The translations under genes and the position numbers were made by a program. From the NCBI RefSeq assembly GCF_013283875.1, contig NZ_CP054139.1, forward strand, positions 4,464,001-4,528,000: a DNA stretch of 64,000 bases. The letters run 5' to 3'. A model generated the notes under the pieces. The model did not search any database and was not told the DNA's origin. It saw nothing but the letters and a program-made list of their open reading frames with translations. This DNA comes from Mucilaginibacter mali (GTDB lineage: Bacteria > Bacteroidota > Bacteroidia > Sphingobacteriales > Sphingobacteriaceae). Each line of letters opens with the position of its first letter. Positions within the stretch are counted from its first letter, which is position 1. This document shows positions 8,215-16,871 of this stretch, in pieces.

Positions 8215-10083
8215 ATGAGTGATATTATACAGCTTTTACCGGATGCCGTTGCTAACCAGATAGCAGCCGGTGAAGTTGTGCAGCGCCCCGCGTCGGCAGT
8301 GAAGGAATTGATAGAGAACGCCATAGATGCCGGGGCCGATAAGATACAATTGATACTAAAGGATGCAGGCAAGGCCCTTATACAGGTGATAGACAATGGC
8401 TGCGGCATGAGCATTACCGATGCCCGCATGTGTTTTGAACGCCATGCCACCTCAAAAATACGCAAGGCCGACGATCTGTTCGCTATCCGTACCATGGGTT
8501 TTAGGGGCGAGGCTATGGCCAGTATCGCCGCCATCGCGCAGGTAGAGTTGAAGACCCGCCGTCATGACGACGAGTTGGGTACCATGATATTGATAGAGGG
8601 GTCGGAGGTAATTAAGCAGGAGCCATGCTCGTGCAACGCAGGCACTTCCATCAGTATTAAAAACCTGTTTTATAATACGCCTGCCCGCCGCAACTTTCTG
8701 AAAAGCAACCCGGTGGAAACGAGGCACATTATCGACGAGTTTCAACGTGTGGCGTTGGCGCATCCTAATGTGTTTTTCAGTATGCACCACGATGGGCAGG
8801 AGGTTTACCACCTGCCGGCCTCGCCGCTGAAGCAGCGCATTATCCACCTGTTGGGTAATAACTATAACCAACGCCTGGTACCGGTAGAAGAGGATACCAC
8901 TATTATTAAACTGCATGGTTATGTAGGCAAGCCAGAGTTTGCCCGCAAAACCCGGGGTGAGCAGTTCTTTTTTGTGAACAACCGCTTTATTAAGGATGCC
9001 TATCTTAACCACGCGGTAGTAACGGCGTTTGAAGAACTACTGCCCGAGGAAAGCTACCCGCTGTACGTGCTGTTTATCGATATCGACCCATCGCGCATTG
9101 ATATCAACGTGCATCCCACCAAAACCGAAATTAAATACCAGGACGATAAGGCCATTTATGCCATTATCCGCTCGGCGGTGAAGCGGGCTTTGGGTAAGTA
9201 CAACATTACGCCGAGTTTGGATTTTGATATCGACAACAATATCCAGCACATGATAACCCCCATGCCGTTGGAGGATATCGTAGCGCCAAGCATCAGTTTT
9301 AACCCTGATTTTAACCCTTTTGTAAAAGAAAGTAAGGGCAGCATTACACCGGCGCCAAGTTATAGCGGTGGTAGCGGCAGCTATCAAAAAGCCAGCATCC
9401 CGGCTAACTGGGATACGCTTTACGAGATCAGCAAGCGCGAAGCGCATGTGCAGCACGCGCTGGAGATAGATACCGAACAACAAATTACAGTTGAAGATCA
9501 GCCGGTAAGCAAATCGAGCGAACGGAATTTGTTCCAGGTGCATAACCGGTTTATCCTGTCGCAAATTAAATCGGGCTTTATGCTCATTAGCCAGCAGGCC
9601 GCGCATGAACGTATTTTATACGAGCGCTTTTTGCATCAGTTGGAAAACCACTCGGGTGTGAGCCAGCAAAGCCTGTTCCCGCAAACGGTAACACTGAACA
9701 GCAGCGATTTTGAACTGCTGAAGGAATTGATGAACGATATCCGCGCGCTGGGTTTTGATATCCGCGAGTTTGGCCCGAATACGGTGGTGGTAGATGGTAT
9801 CCCTGCCGATTTGAACAATACCAGCGAACATGCATTGCTGGAACATTTGCTGGAGGGCTTTAAAAACAACCTGGCCATTTTAAAGTTAGATAAGCGCGAT
9901 AACCTGGCCCGCGCCCTGGCCCGCAACGCAGCCATAAAAACGGGTACCTGTTTATCTTTAGAAGAAATGAATGTGCTGATCGATCAGCTTTTTGCCTGCC
10001 AAATGCCTAACTTGGCACTGAACGGCAAACCGGTCATCAGTACCTTTAATATGAATGAATTGTTAGAACGATTTGAAAAATGA
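8215..10083 (+). CDS. mutL: DNA mismatch repair protein MutL
   Basis: A 622-residue MutL. The GHKL ATPase is clear: ELIENAIDAGAD (catalytic Glu), DNGCGM, and ATSKI/GFRGEA in the first 110 residues, then the S5-like domain with NVHPTKTE. MutL links MutS recognition to strand incision and excision. The C-terminal dimerisation domain is present, but the endonuclease motifs are altered: DQHA reads SQQA (residues 459-462) and the CPHGRP motif reads ALNGKP (601-606). So it probably lacks intrinsic nicking activity. The 260-bp upstream gap has no evident gene. The next gene, a rhomboid protease, starts 84 bp downstream. Confidence 0.97.
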   Translation: MSDIIQLLPDAVANQIAAGEVVQRPASAVKELIENAIDAGADKIQLILKDAGKALIQVIDNGCGMSITDARMCFERHATSKIRKADDLFAIRTMGFRGEAMASIAAIAQVELKTRRHDDELGTMILIEGSEVIKQEPCSCNAGTSISIKNLFYNTPARRNFLKSNPVETRHIIDEFQRVALAHPNVFFSMHHDGQEVYHLPASPLKQRIIHLLGNNYNQRLVPVEEDTTIIKLHGYVGKPEFARKTRGEQFFFVNNRFIKDAYLNHAVVTAFEELLPEESYPLYVLFIDIDPSRIDINVHPTKTEIKYQDDKAIYAIIRSAVKRALGKYNITPSLDFDIDNNIQHMITPMPLEDIVAPSISFNPDFNPFVKESKGSITPAPSYSGGSGSYQKASIPANWDTLYEISKREAHVQHALEIDTEQQITVEDQPVSKSSERNLFQVHNRFILSQIKSGFMLISQQAAHERILYERFLHQLENHSGVSQQSLFPQTVTLNSSDFELLKELMNDIRALGFDIREFGPNTVVVDGIPADLNNTSEHALLEHLLEGFKNNLAILKLDKRDNLARALARNAAIKTGTCLSLEEMNVLIDQLFACQMPNLALNGKPVISTFNMNELLERFEK

Positions 10084-10089
10084 TAGATT

Positions 10090-10120
10090 GTCATCCTTCG
10101 CTATCGCTCAGGATGACGAT
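10090..10120. repeat. short hairpin GTCATCCT...AGGATGAC
   Basis: An eight-base inverted repeat around TCGCTATCGCTC just after the mutL stop. The loop word CGCTATCGCT recurs (as GCGATAGCG) in repeats at 14280-14370 and 38567-38688, so this is a minimal member of the same family rather than a terminator. Confidence 0.45.
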
Positions 10121-10167
10121 TAACTCTTAAAAATAATATTTACAGCTTCAAAGAAGCATTTTAAACT

Positions 10168-10920
10168 ATGTTACAAAATCCCTTTGCTAATTTAACACCC
10201 GTAGTTAAAAACCTGCTGTTATTAAATGTGGTGTTTTATATTGCCGCTTATGTTTTTGGTCATGCCGGTATATTTGATATGGATGGCGCGCTGGCGGCCT
10301 ATTATCCCGGTTCGCCAAAATTCAGAATGTGGCAGATCATTACTTATATGTTTATGCATGCCCCCCCGGGCAACGGGATTGGGTTGGCGCATATCTTCTT
10401 TAACATGTTTGCCTTGGTCTCATTCGGCCCAATAATAGAGCAAACCATTGGCGATAAAAGGTTCTTCCTCTATTACTTTATCTGCGGGTTAGGCGCGCTG
10501 GCATGCCAAATAGCGGTGCAAGCATTTGAAATATATTCGGTTACCGGGCATCTATTCGTCCCTGGGGTTACTTTAGAAAATATGGCAACTTATGCTCCTT
10601 ACCTGGGTTACTCCGAGGCTGGCATTATGAAATTGGCAGGAGTATATAACGTTGGCCTTGTTGGGGCATCAGGAGCAATTTTTGGCGTGCTGGTAGCTTT
10701 TGGAATGCTTTATCCTGATCTGGAACTGATGGTGATCCCTATCCCGGTACCGGTAAAGGCGAAATACCTTATCCCTGTTTATATCGTTATCGAATTATAT
10801 TTAGGCTTTAAACAATTTGCCGGCGACTCGGTAGCGCATACGGCCCACTTAGGCGGCGCGCTGATTGGTTTTATCCTGATAAAAACATGGGGCTACAGCC
10901 GCCGCGACCGTTATTATTAA
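10168..10920 (+). CDS. rhomboid family intramembrane serine protease
   Basis: A 250-residue rhomboid with six or seven hydrophobic segments. The catalytic Ser168 is in GASGAIFG and the His227 partner is in HTAHLGG; the HIFFNMFAL segment supplies the oxyanion-side histidine and asparagine. It cleaves transmembrane substrates in the inner membrane; no substrate is apparent. A second rhomboid gene follows 34 bp downstream, an arrangement I recall as common in this phylum. Confidence 0.93.
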   Translation: MLQNPFANLTPVVKNLLLLNVVFYIAAYVFGHAGIFDMDGALAAYYPGSPKFRMWQIITYMFMHAPPGNGIGLAHIFFNMFALVSFGPIIEQTIGDKRFFLYYFICGLGALACQIAVQAFEIYSVTGHLFVPGVTLENMATYAPYLGYSEAGIMKLAGVYNVGLVGASGAIFGVLVAFGMLYPDLELMVIPIPVPVKAKYLIPVYIVIELYLGFKQFAGDSVAHTAHLGGALIGFILIKTWGYSRRDRYY

Positions 10921-10954
10921 TTTGGATGATTATCTTTGAGGTATCAGCTATCCT

Positions 10955-11815
10955 ATGAATAACCTGTGGAACGAGATCCGTTTTAAGATGCTGCATTCGG
11001 GCAGTAAGATCGGTTTGCTGATAGGCATAAACGTGCTTGTTTTTTTGCTGATCAATATCCCCGGCACCATCGAGCAACTGTTCTTTAAAACCACCAACAT
11101 CATCGATCTGTCGTTCAAATACCTGAAGCTTCCGGCCAGTCTGCCCGAATTGGCTAAACATTTCTGGACCCCCATTACCTACATGTTTATGCACGCGGGC
11201 GTGCTGCATATCCTGTATAATATGGTATGGCTGTATTGGATGGGGCAGATATTTGAAGAATACCTGGGCAACAAGCGCATTTTAGTATTGTATTTTTTAG
11301 GCGGGCTGGTAGGCGCCGCGTTTTTTGTAGCGGGGATGAACCTGATCCCTTTATTCCGTGAGCAGGGCATGACCGGTATTTCGGTAGTAGGCGCATCGGC
11401 CGGTGTAATGGCTGTTGTTGTGGCTACCGCTACGCTATTGCCCGATTACCAGCTATACCTGATGTTTATAGGCCCGGTACGCCTGAAGTGGCTGGCGATA
11501 GCTTTTGTGATCATGGATTTTTTAGGCACGGCTGGCCCTAATTCGGGCGGAGAAATGGCCCACCTGGGTGGCGCGCTGATAGGCTTTTTATATATTAAAC
11601 AATTACAAAGAGGTAACGATTGGAACAAACCTTTAAACAAACTGTTCAACCCCAAACCCAAACTTACCGTAGTTAAAGGCGGTGCCGGTAAAACTATCCA
11701 GCCCAGCCAGGCCGAAATTGACCGGATATTGGATAAAATTTCCGTAAGCGGAAAGGATAGCTTAAGCAAGCAGGAAAAAGAAACCCTATTACGTGCCAGT
11801 AAAAATGACAATTAA
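10955..11815 (+). CDS. rhomboid family intramembrane serine protease with C-terminal tail domain
   Basis: A 286-residue second rhomboid. Catalytic Ser148 lies in GASAG (a variant of the usual GxSG) and His203 in EMAHLGG; HILYNMVWLYW is the conserved second-helix motif. After the last membrane helix, a soluble tail of about 65 residues (IDRILDKISVSGKDSLSKQEKETLL) matches the small domain often attached to Bacteroidetes rhomboids (DUF6576-like). The end overlaps the start of the next gene, indicating cotranscription. Confidence 0.92.
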   Translation: MNNLWNEIRFKMLHSGSKIGLLIGINVLVFLLINIPGTIEQLFFKTTNIIDLSFKYLKLPASLPELAKHFWTPITYMFMHAGVLHILYNMVWLYWMGQIFEEYLGNKRILVLYFLGGLVGAAFFVAGMNLIPLFREQGMTGISVVGASAGVMAVVVATATLLPDYQLYLMFIGPVRLKWLAIAFVIMDFLGTAGPNSGGEMAHLGGALIGFLYIKQLQRGNDWNKPLNKLFNPKPKLTVVKGGAGKTIQPSQAEIDRILDKISVSGKDSLSKQEKETLLRASKNDN

Positions 11816-12902
11816 GAAGAAAGAGCTCACTTTTTTTGATCGGCTGGTGCTGTGGTTTAATTTTGCTATGGTGATTGCCATGCTTATTTGTTACCTGGCG
11901 CCTATTACCGACCCTCGTAAATTTTGGCCCGTCGCGTTTTTTGGACTGGCTTATCCCCCGTTGTTATTGGCTAACGCATTATTGATAGTTTATTGGCTAT
12001 TCCGAAAAAAAGCATGGGCATTCTTGTCATTGGTATGCATTCTTGCCGGGTGGAATATGCTGAATAATAATATCGGGTTTCGGCTGCCGACCACAAAAGT
12101 ACACTCTGATAGTACGACCTTTCGTTTAATGAATTACAATGTGCACAATTTCAGGAGAGACATAACTAAAGAGGATATACCTACCCGACGCGAGATCATG
12201 CAGATCATAACGCATGAACAACCTGATATCATTGGATTTGAAGAATTTCTTTCCAGGAAACGAACCTGGTTCACTATGGTCGATTCGGTACAGAAGGCGT
12301 TAAATACTAACCAGTATTATTTTCAGCCCTTTTTATACACCACAATGGGAATGGCCATTTTTTCTAAATACCCCATTGTTAATAAAGGTATAATATGGAT
12401 AAACGGCCCCGGAAACCTTAATCAATGCCTCTATATTGATGTAAAAAAGAACAACCGGATATTCAGGGTATACACCATTCATTTGCAATCTATACGCTTT
12501 AACCAGGACGATCGTAAGTATATTGATGGGGTAAAAGAAGGGAAGACCGTCATGCAAGGTTCGCAACGCATAGGTAGCAAACTGAAACAAGCTTTTTTAA
12601 AACGAAGCGACCAGGTCGATATGATTAAACAGCACATGGCAGCCTGTCCATACCCATATATTATAATGGGCGATTTTAATGACACACCATCGTCATATGC
12701 AGTTAATCAAATGTCGAAAGGTTTAAAGAATGCTTTTCGCGAAAAAGGCTCGGGCCTGGGGCGTACTTACAACGGCGATGTGCCTAACTACCAAATCGAT
12801 TATATTTTGGTGTCTAAACAGTTTAATGTGCTTACCTATGGGGTCATCCGAAAAAAGCTTTCCGATCATTACCCGGTTTACAGCGATCTGCAATTAAAAT
12901 AA
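11805..12902 (+). CDS. endonuclease/exonuclease/phosphatase family protein, membrane-anchored
   Basis: A 365-residue protein. The N-terminus has two to three transmembrane helices (about residues 12-85), then an EEP-fold catalytic domain: MNYNVHNF, GFEEFLS (metal-binding Glu), MGDFND, and the C-terminal SDHYPVYSDL with the catalytic His. The family includes nucleases, sphingomyelinases and phosphatases; the substrate is not determined. I chose the ATG at 11805, which overlaps the end of the rhomboid gene by 11 bp, over an in-frame GTG at 11793. Confidence 0.88.
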   Translation: MTIKKKELTFFDRLVLWFNFAMVIAMLICYLAPITDPRKFWPVAFFGLAYPPLLLANALLIVYWLFRKKAWAFLSLVCILAGWNMLNNNIGFRLPTTKVHSDSTTFRLMNYNVHNFRRDITKEDIPTRREIMQIITHEQPDIIGFEEFLSRKRTWFTMVDSVQKALNTNQYYFQPFLYTTMGMAIFSKYPIVNKGIIWINGPGNLNQCLYIDVKKNNRIFRVYTIHLQSIRFNQDDRKYIDGVKEGKTVMQGSQRIGSKLKQAFLKRSDQVDMIKQHMAACPYPYIIMGDFNDTPSSYAVNQMSKGLKNAFREKGSGLGRTYNGDVPNYQIDYILVSKQFNVLTYGVIRKKLSDHYPVYSDLQLK

Positions 12903-12912
12903 ACATAGCGTC

Positions 12913-13701
12913 ATGAAAATAGCCTTAGCTTCGCCACCCTTTCCAAAATCAATAAACGATGGTTTGCAATGGGTGCAAAAGCTGGCAAGTGAAGCAGCCG
13001 ATGCTGGCGCAAAAATAATTTGCTTCCCCGAATCGTACCTGCCCGGATATCCGGCCATTGAATATATCGTTGAAAAGCACAGCGAAGAGCAACTGCAGGA
13101 TGCCCTAAATAAGGTGTGCGGTATAGCTGCCGAAAATAGCATTGCTATCGTTATCCCCATGGATTGGTATCATGGTGGAAAGTTTTTAAATGTGGCCCAG
13201 GTAGTATCGGCAAAAGGTGAAGTGTTGGGCTATCAAAGCAAAAATCAGTTAGACCCAACCGAGGACAATATTTGGGAGCCGGGAACTGATCGCCATTTGT
13301 TTGAAGTTGACGGATTGAAATTCGGCATTACCATTTGCCACGAGGGATTCCGCTATCCTGAGTCGGTACGCTGGGCTGCCCGTAACGGCGCGCATATGGT
13401 ATTCCATCCACACCTGGCCGGCAGCGATGTGCAGGGTAATATCCCAACCGCATGGGGCAGTATAGACAACCCATATTACGAAAAAGCCATGATCATGCGG
13501 GCAGCCGAGAATACTATTTACTTTGCCAGCCTGAATTACGCCATGAAATACCCGGAATCTGCCACCTCATTAATTGGGCCTGATGGTAAATGCATCGCCC
13601 ATCAGCCATATACCGAAATTGGGGTTTTAGTAGTTGATATCGAGCTGGATAAAGCGACAGGTTTACTGGCCAGGCGATTTAAGCCGGGACTGTATGCATG
13701 A
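12913..13701 (+). CDS. carbon-nitrogen hydrolase (nitrilase superfamily)
   Basis: A 262-residue single-domain nitrilase-superfamily enzyme. The catalytic triad is visible: Glu in CFPESYLPGYP, Lys in QSKNQLDPTED, Cys in GITICHEGFRYPE. Such enzymes hydrolyse amides or nitriles in the cytosol; the substrate is unclear. It begins 10 bp after the EEP gene and is the last gene of a run that starts with the rhomboids. The stop lies at the edge of a CCACAAAG-type repeat. Confidence 0.9.
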   Translation: MKIALASPPFPKSINDGLQWVQKLASEAADAGAKIICFPESYLPGYPAIEYIVEKHSEEQLQDALNKVCGIAAENSIAIVIPMDWYHGGKFLNVAQVVSAKGEVLGYQSKNQLDPTEDNIWEPGTDRHLFEVDGLKFGITICHEGFRYPESVRWAARNGAHMVFHPHLAGSDVQGNIPTAWGSIDNPYYEKAMIMRAAENTIYFASLNYAMKYPESATSLIGPDGKCIAHQPYTEIGVLVVDIELDKATGLLARRFKPGLYA

Positions 13702-13841
13702 TGGCGATTTAACCACAAAGAGCGCAAAGGTTTTCACAAAGTACACAAAAGGTTTTAAGCCAAAGTTTTTGCAAAGCCTGGTGTTCTTTGTGGCTTATTC
13801 ATACGGCCAATCTTAGTGTTCTTTGTGGTTAAATTGCCACC
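13702..13841. repeat. CCACAAAG-family imperfect palindrome
   Basis: The left arm begins TGGCGATTTAACCACAAAG and the right arm ends CTTTGTGGTTAAATTGCCA; the body is made of repeated CACAAAG words and their complement. Related copies occur at 36015, 36444, 46706 (half), 53391, 53998 and 56093. It separates the nitrilase from the CoA-binding gene. A transcript would form a long hairpin. Confidence 0.85.
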
Positions 13842-13907
13842 ACGCAAAATCTACAATCAGCAAACAATAGAATTTAAAATTGGCACACCTTTGGCTGCTA
13901 CTTTATT

Positions 13908-14273
13908 ATGGCAAATAAAAAAACATTGATCTTAGGCGCTACGCCCGATAGTAGCCGTTACGCTTACCTGGCCGCTAATCGGTTGGCTAAGGCCGGTCAT
14001 GATATTATAAATGTAGGCATTAAAAAAGGAGATGTCGCCGGCGTGCCTATCGAACCTGCCGAAGATATCCATACCGATGTAGATACCATCACTTTATATA
14101 TAGGCCCGCAAAACCAACCGCCTTTATATGATTATATATTGAATACTCATCCAAAACGCATCATTTTTAATCCGGGTACCGAAAATAGTGAACTACGACG
14201 GATGGCTAACGAGAAGGGCATCGAAACAGAGTATGCCTGTACGCTGGTGATGTTGAGTATAGGGGCGTATTAA
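13908..14273 (+). CDS. CoA-binding domain protein
   Basis: A 121-residue CoA_binding_2-type Rossmann protein: LILGATPDSSRYAYLAANRL at the N-terminus, VDTITLYIGP in the middle and IIFNPGTENSELRRMA towards the end, as in the YccU-like family. It is expected to bind CoA or a nucleotide in the cytosol; no enzymatic activity is established for the family. It stands alone, with a repeat-rich intergenic region on each side. Confidence 0.88.
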   Translation: MANKKTLILGATPDSSRYAYLAANRLAKAGHDIINVGIKKGDVAGVPIEPAEDIHTDVDTITLYIGPQNQPPLYDYILNTHPKRIIFNPGTENSELRRMANEKGIETEYACTLVMLSIGAY

Positions 14274-14279
14274 AACACC

Positions 14280-14470
14280 GCGTCATCATGAGCGATAGCG
14301 AAGGAGCCCCGATGAGCAGAGCGGTAATATATAACCGGGGATGTTTCGCTATCGCTACCCATGACATGTTTGTTTTTCTGCTGAAGCCTCACCCTGCCCT
14401 CTCCAGAGGAGAGGGTTCCAAAGTCTCCCCCTTTGGGGGAGATTTAGAGGGGGCTTTCATCGGCATGTCA
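14280..14470. repeat. composite of two dispersed repeats in a 332-bp gap
   Basis: The gap between the CoA-binding gene and the NlpC/P60 gene holds no credible ORF. From 14280 to 14370 lie inverted words around GAGCGATAGCGAAGGAGCCCC and GTTTCGCTATCGCTACCC; from 14389 to 14455 lie CCCTCTCCAGAGGAGAGGG and CTCCCCCTTTGGGGGAG hairpins of the family also present at 18296, 30957, 45531 and 62459. Confidence 0.7.
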
Positions 14471-14547
14471 TAAAAACCATTAGAAGCCGCCGGGATTATA
14501 TTACTCAACATGACGGCTTATTTCGTTGTATAATTTCAGGCGTTTAG

Positions 14548-14580
14548 AGACTTACGAAGTTTTAAAAACTTCGTAAGTCT
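14548..14580. terminator. perfect 16-bp hairpin between convergent genes
   Basis: AGACTTACGAAGTTTT and its exact complement are separated by one base. It lies between the ends of the forward CoA-binding gene and the reverse NlpC/P60 gene, so a bidirectional terminator is likely, although no long T run follows. Confidence 0.6.
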
Positions 14581-14605
14581 GGCTTTAATAAATATAAGGG
14601 TATTG

Positions 14606-15187
14606 CTACTTATTCTGCGGAAACACCCTTACCACTTTAACAAATCGCTTTTTATATCCCGCAGTTAACGCGGATACCGTAACCCCCATATCGTGCCCCG
14701 ATGTGGCGTGGATAAACTGTAACGAATCGGCAAAACCGCTGGTGATGATACCCATGTGGCCAACGGTTCGCGTAAGGGTATCTGTCCCGGTAAATAAGAT
14801 CAGGTCGCCGGGACGGGCAATTTCCATGGGTACCTGATACTGTACATCAGTAAAATCAACCGAAGTGCGCGGTACTGCTATCCCAAAATGGTTAAATACA
14901 TAAGTGATAAATCCCGAGCAATCGAACCCCTGCTGCGGATCGGACGAGGCATATTTATAAGGCACGCCAATAGCCGTTTGCGCAAAATTGACCACCTGCT
15001 GTGGCGTGGTGTTGCCCGTGCGGATAACATTCATGCTGTCGGTGCCGTCGGTAGGGGCAAGTATAACGGTTTTGCGGCCGGCGGCGTCCCTCACGGTATC
15101 CTTTGGCTGCCGCTCAAATTCAAACGAGCCGGGATGATCGCATCCTGACAGTATAATACAACCTATTATTATTAGTGCAAACCGCAT
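14606..15187 (-). CDS. NlpC/P60 (C40) peptidase lipoprotein
   Basis: A 193-residue cell-wall hydrolase. Start at 15187 (MRFALIIIGCIILSGC) gives a lipoprotein signal; the longer frame adds 44 implausible residues. The NlpC/P60 catalytic Cys is in FDCSGFITYVF, the His in TVGHMGIITSG, and the third residue in FIHATSGHD. It is expected to cleave peptidoglycan stem peptides in the periplasm. No gene lies between it and the ABC ATPase upstream, but the 186-bp gap suggests its own promoter. Confidence 0.92.
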   Translation of the reverse strand: MRFALIIIGCIILSGCDHPGSFEFERQPKDTVRDAAGRKTVILAPTDGTDSMNVIRTGNTTPQQVVNFAQTAIGVPYKYASSDPQQGFDCSGFITYVFNHFGIAVPRTSVDFTDVQYQVPMEIARPGDLILFTGTDTLTRTVGHMGIITSGFADSLQFIHATSGHDMGVTVSALTAGYKKRFVKVVRVFPQNK

Positions 15188-15373
15188 GTTTATATAACAA
15201 ACAAGCGCGGTTGTGTTTGTATAATTTGTATAACATAAGTACAAATTGTCGTTTCGGCCATCGGGAGAAATCTTATACGCGCGACAAGCATAGTGGTATA
15301 AGATCTCTTCTAGAACCAAGGCGCTTTCCCTCGCTGGTCCGTCTGGATAACAATGTTTGATCAGGTAGCGGGC

Positions 15374-16003
15374 CTACTTATAATCCGTTATACGCAATTG
15401 TTCCTTGCAAAAGCTATACTCGTGCTCCTGGTTAGAGCAGATGATGGTGAGGCGCCCCTGCGCGTATTGCTGCACCAGGCTCAGGTACCAGTCGATGCCC
15501 TGGGTATCCAGGTTTGATGTCGGTTCATCCAGCATCAGCAGGGGGGTATCGGCACAAAAGGCCAGGGCCAGTTTAAGCCGCTGCTTCATACCCGATGAAA
15601 AGTATTTGATGAGTTTGTGTTTAGATGATTGCATCCCCAGCAAGTCGATGACCGCGCTACGGTTTAGTCCCGGGTGATAATTTTTAAACTTAAAATGAAA
15701 GTCTATCATTTCGGCCAGGGAAAACTCCTCTATCACCTCCAGGTAAGGCGCGGCTAAACTAAGATGCTTAAAAACATGCTCCGCTTCCAGCAACTGGCCA
15801 CCAAGTGTATAAGTAATAGTTCCTTCGGATGGCGTAAGGCTGCCGTTTAAGATCTGTAGCAAGGTAGATTTCCCCGAGCCGTTAGGCCCCAAAACGGCAT
15901 AGCTTCCCCCCTGCTGAAAAGTATATTCCACCCCCCTGAAGATCCACTCGCGGTTAAAGCGGCGGCCAATTTTATCGAGAGAGATGGTTATGGAAGTGTA
16001 CAT
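15374..16003 (-). CDS. ABC transporter ATP-binding protein
   Basis: A 209-residue ATPase: Walker A GPNGSGKST, signature SSGMKQR (YFSSGMKQRLKLALAF), Walker B LLMLDEPTSNLD. The short length fits a stand-alone ATP-binding subunit; no permease gene is next to it. It is the last gene after lpxA, a position I recall as usual in this family of bacteria. Its ATG (16003-16001) is formed at the edge of the GTTCAT repeat just upstream, so the native start region may have been reshaped by the repeat. Confidence 0.9.
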   Translation of the reverse strand: MYTSITISLDKIGRRFNREWIFRGVEYTFQQGGSYAVLGPNGSGKSTLLQILNGSLTPSEGTITYTLGGQLLEAEHVFKHLSLAAPYLEVIEEFSLAEMIDFHFKFKNYHPGLNRSAVIDLLGMQSSKHKLIKYFSSGMKQRLKLALAFCADTPLLMLDEPTSNLDTQGIDWYLSLVQQYAQGRLTIICSNQEHEYSFCKEQLRITDYK

Positions 16004-16080
16004 GGTTCATGGTTCATAGTTCATGGCTTTTTGTTACTGATGATCATGCTACCATGAACTATGAACCATAAACTATGAAC
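16001..16080. repeat. GTTCAT-family palindrome upstream of the ABC ATPase
   Basis: An imperfect inverted repeat built from TGAACTATGAACC words: CATGGTTCATGGTTCATAG on the left and CTATGAACCATAAACTATG on the right. A second copy lies at 44882-44971 before gmk. Both abut a start codon. Confidence 0.8.
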
Positions 16081-16088
16081 TTTTCTTA

Positions 16089-16871
16089 TTAATGGTTCCC
16101 AAACCCTTTCATGATACCGCGTTGCGAGCCTTGTATAAAGTTAAGGATCTCGTCGCGTTCCTGTGTTGGGCGAAAATCGGCTTCGATGATATCAAGCGCC
16201 TTGGTGGTATTGTTGTTACGCACAAACAGCGTGCGGTAAATATCCTGTATCTCGTTGATCTTGTCTTCGCTAAAACCACGACGGCGCAGGCCAACCGAGT
16301 TGATGCCGGCGTACGAAAGTGGTTCGCGGGCGGCCTTCACATAAGGCGGCACATCCTTGCGCACCAGCGAACCGCCGGTAACAAAGGCATGCGAACCCAC
16401 CTTTACAAACTGGTGTATAGCCACCATACCCGCCAGTACCACATAATCGCCCACGGTAATGTGGCCGGCCAGGGTGGTATTATTACTGAAGATGCAATTA
16501 TCGCCTACCAAACAATCGTGCGCTACGTGGCAGTAAGCCATAATAAGGCAGTTACTGCCAATCTCGGTCTTAAAGCGGTCGTTAGTACCACGGTTAATGG
16601 TTACGCATTCGCGGATGGTGGTATTATCGCCAATCACCACATGGGTATTCTCGCCCTTATATTTCAGATCCTGCGGGATGGCCGAAATAACCGCCCCCGG
16701 GAAAATGCGGCAATTTTTACCAATGCGCGCGCCATCCATAATCGTAACGTTAGATCCTATCCAGGTGCCCTCGCCTATTTCCACATCCTTGTGGATGGTA
16801 ACAAACGGGTCTATCACTACATTTTCGGCTATGCGGGCCTGCGGGTGTATATATGCTAAAGGCTGGATCAT
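16089..16871 (-). CDS. lpxA: acyl-ACP--UDP-N-acetylglucosamine O-acyltransferase
   Basis: A 260-residue LpxA, first enzyme of lipid A synthesis, adding the 3-O-acyl chain to UDP-GlcNAc in the cytosol. The left-handed beta-helix hexapeptide repeats occupy about residues 1-185 (IDPFVTIHKDVEIGEGTWIG), with the catalytic His region in MAYCHVAHDCLVGDN, and the C-terminal helical domain (RRRGFSEDKINEIQDIYR) is intact. Start overlaps the stop of lpxC-fabZ by four bases (ATGA), showing coupled translation. Confidence 0.97.
   Translation of the reverse strand: MIQPLAYIHPQARIAENVVIDPFVTIHKDVEIGEGTWIGSNVTIMDGARIGKNCRIFPGAVISAIPQDLKYKGENTHVVIGDNTTIRECVTINRGTNDRFKTEIGSNCLIMAYCHVAHDCLVGDNCIFSNNTTLAGHITVGDYVVLAGMVAIHQFVKVGSHAFVTGGSLVRKDVPPYVKAAREPLSYAGINSVGLRRRGFSEDKINEIQDIYRTLFVRNNNTTKALDIIEADFRPTQERDEILNFIQGSQRGIMKGFGNH

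Noticed and set aside
11793-11804. GTG start for the EEP-family gene
   Set aside because: ATG at 11805 gives a better N-terminus; the four extra residues are unlikely.
13634-13816. 60-codon frame after the nitrilase gene
   Set aside because: Overlaps the nitrilase end in another frame and then reads through a CCACAAAG repeat.
13702-13841. CRISPR-like array of CACAAAG words
   Set aside because: Words are 7-10 bases without constant length or spacers, and they form a palindrome; no cas genes in the window.
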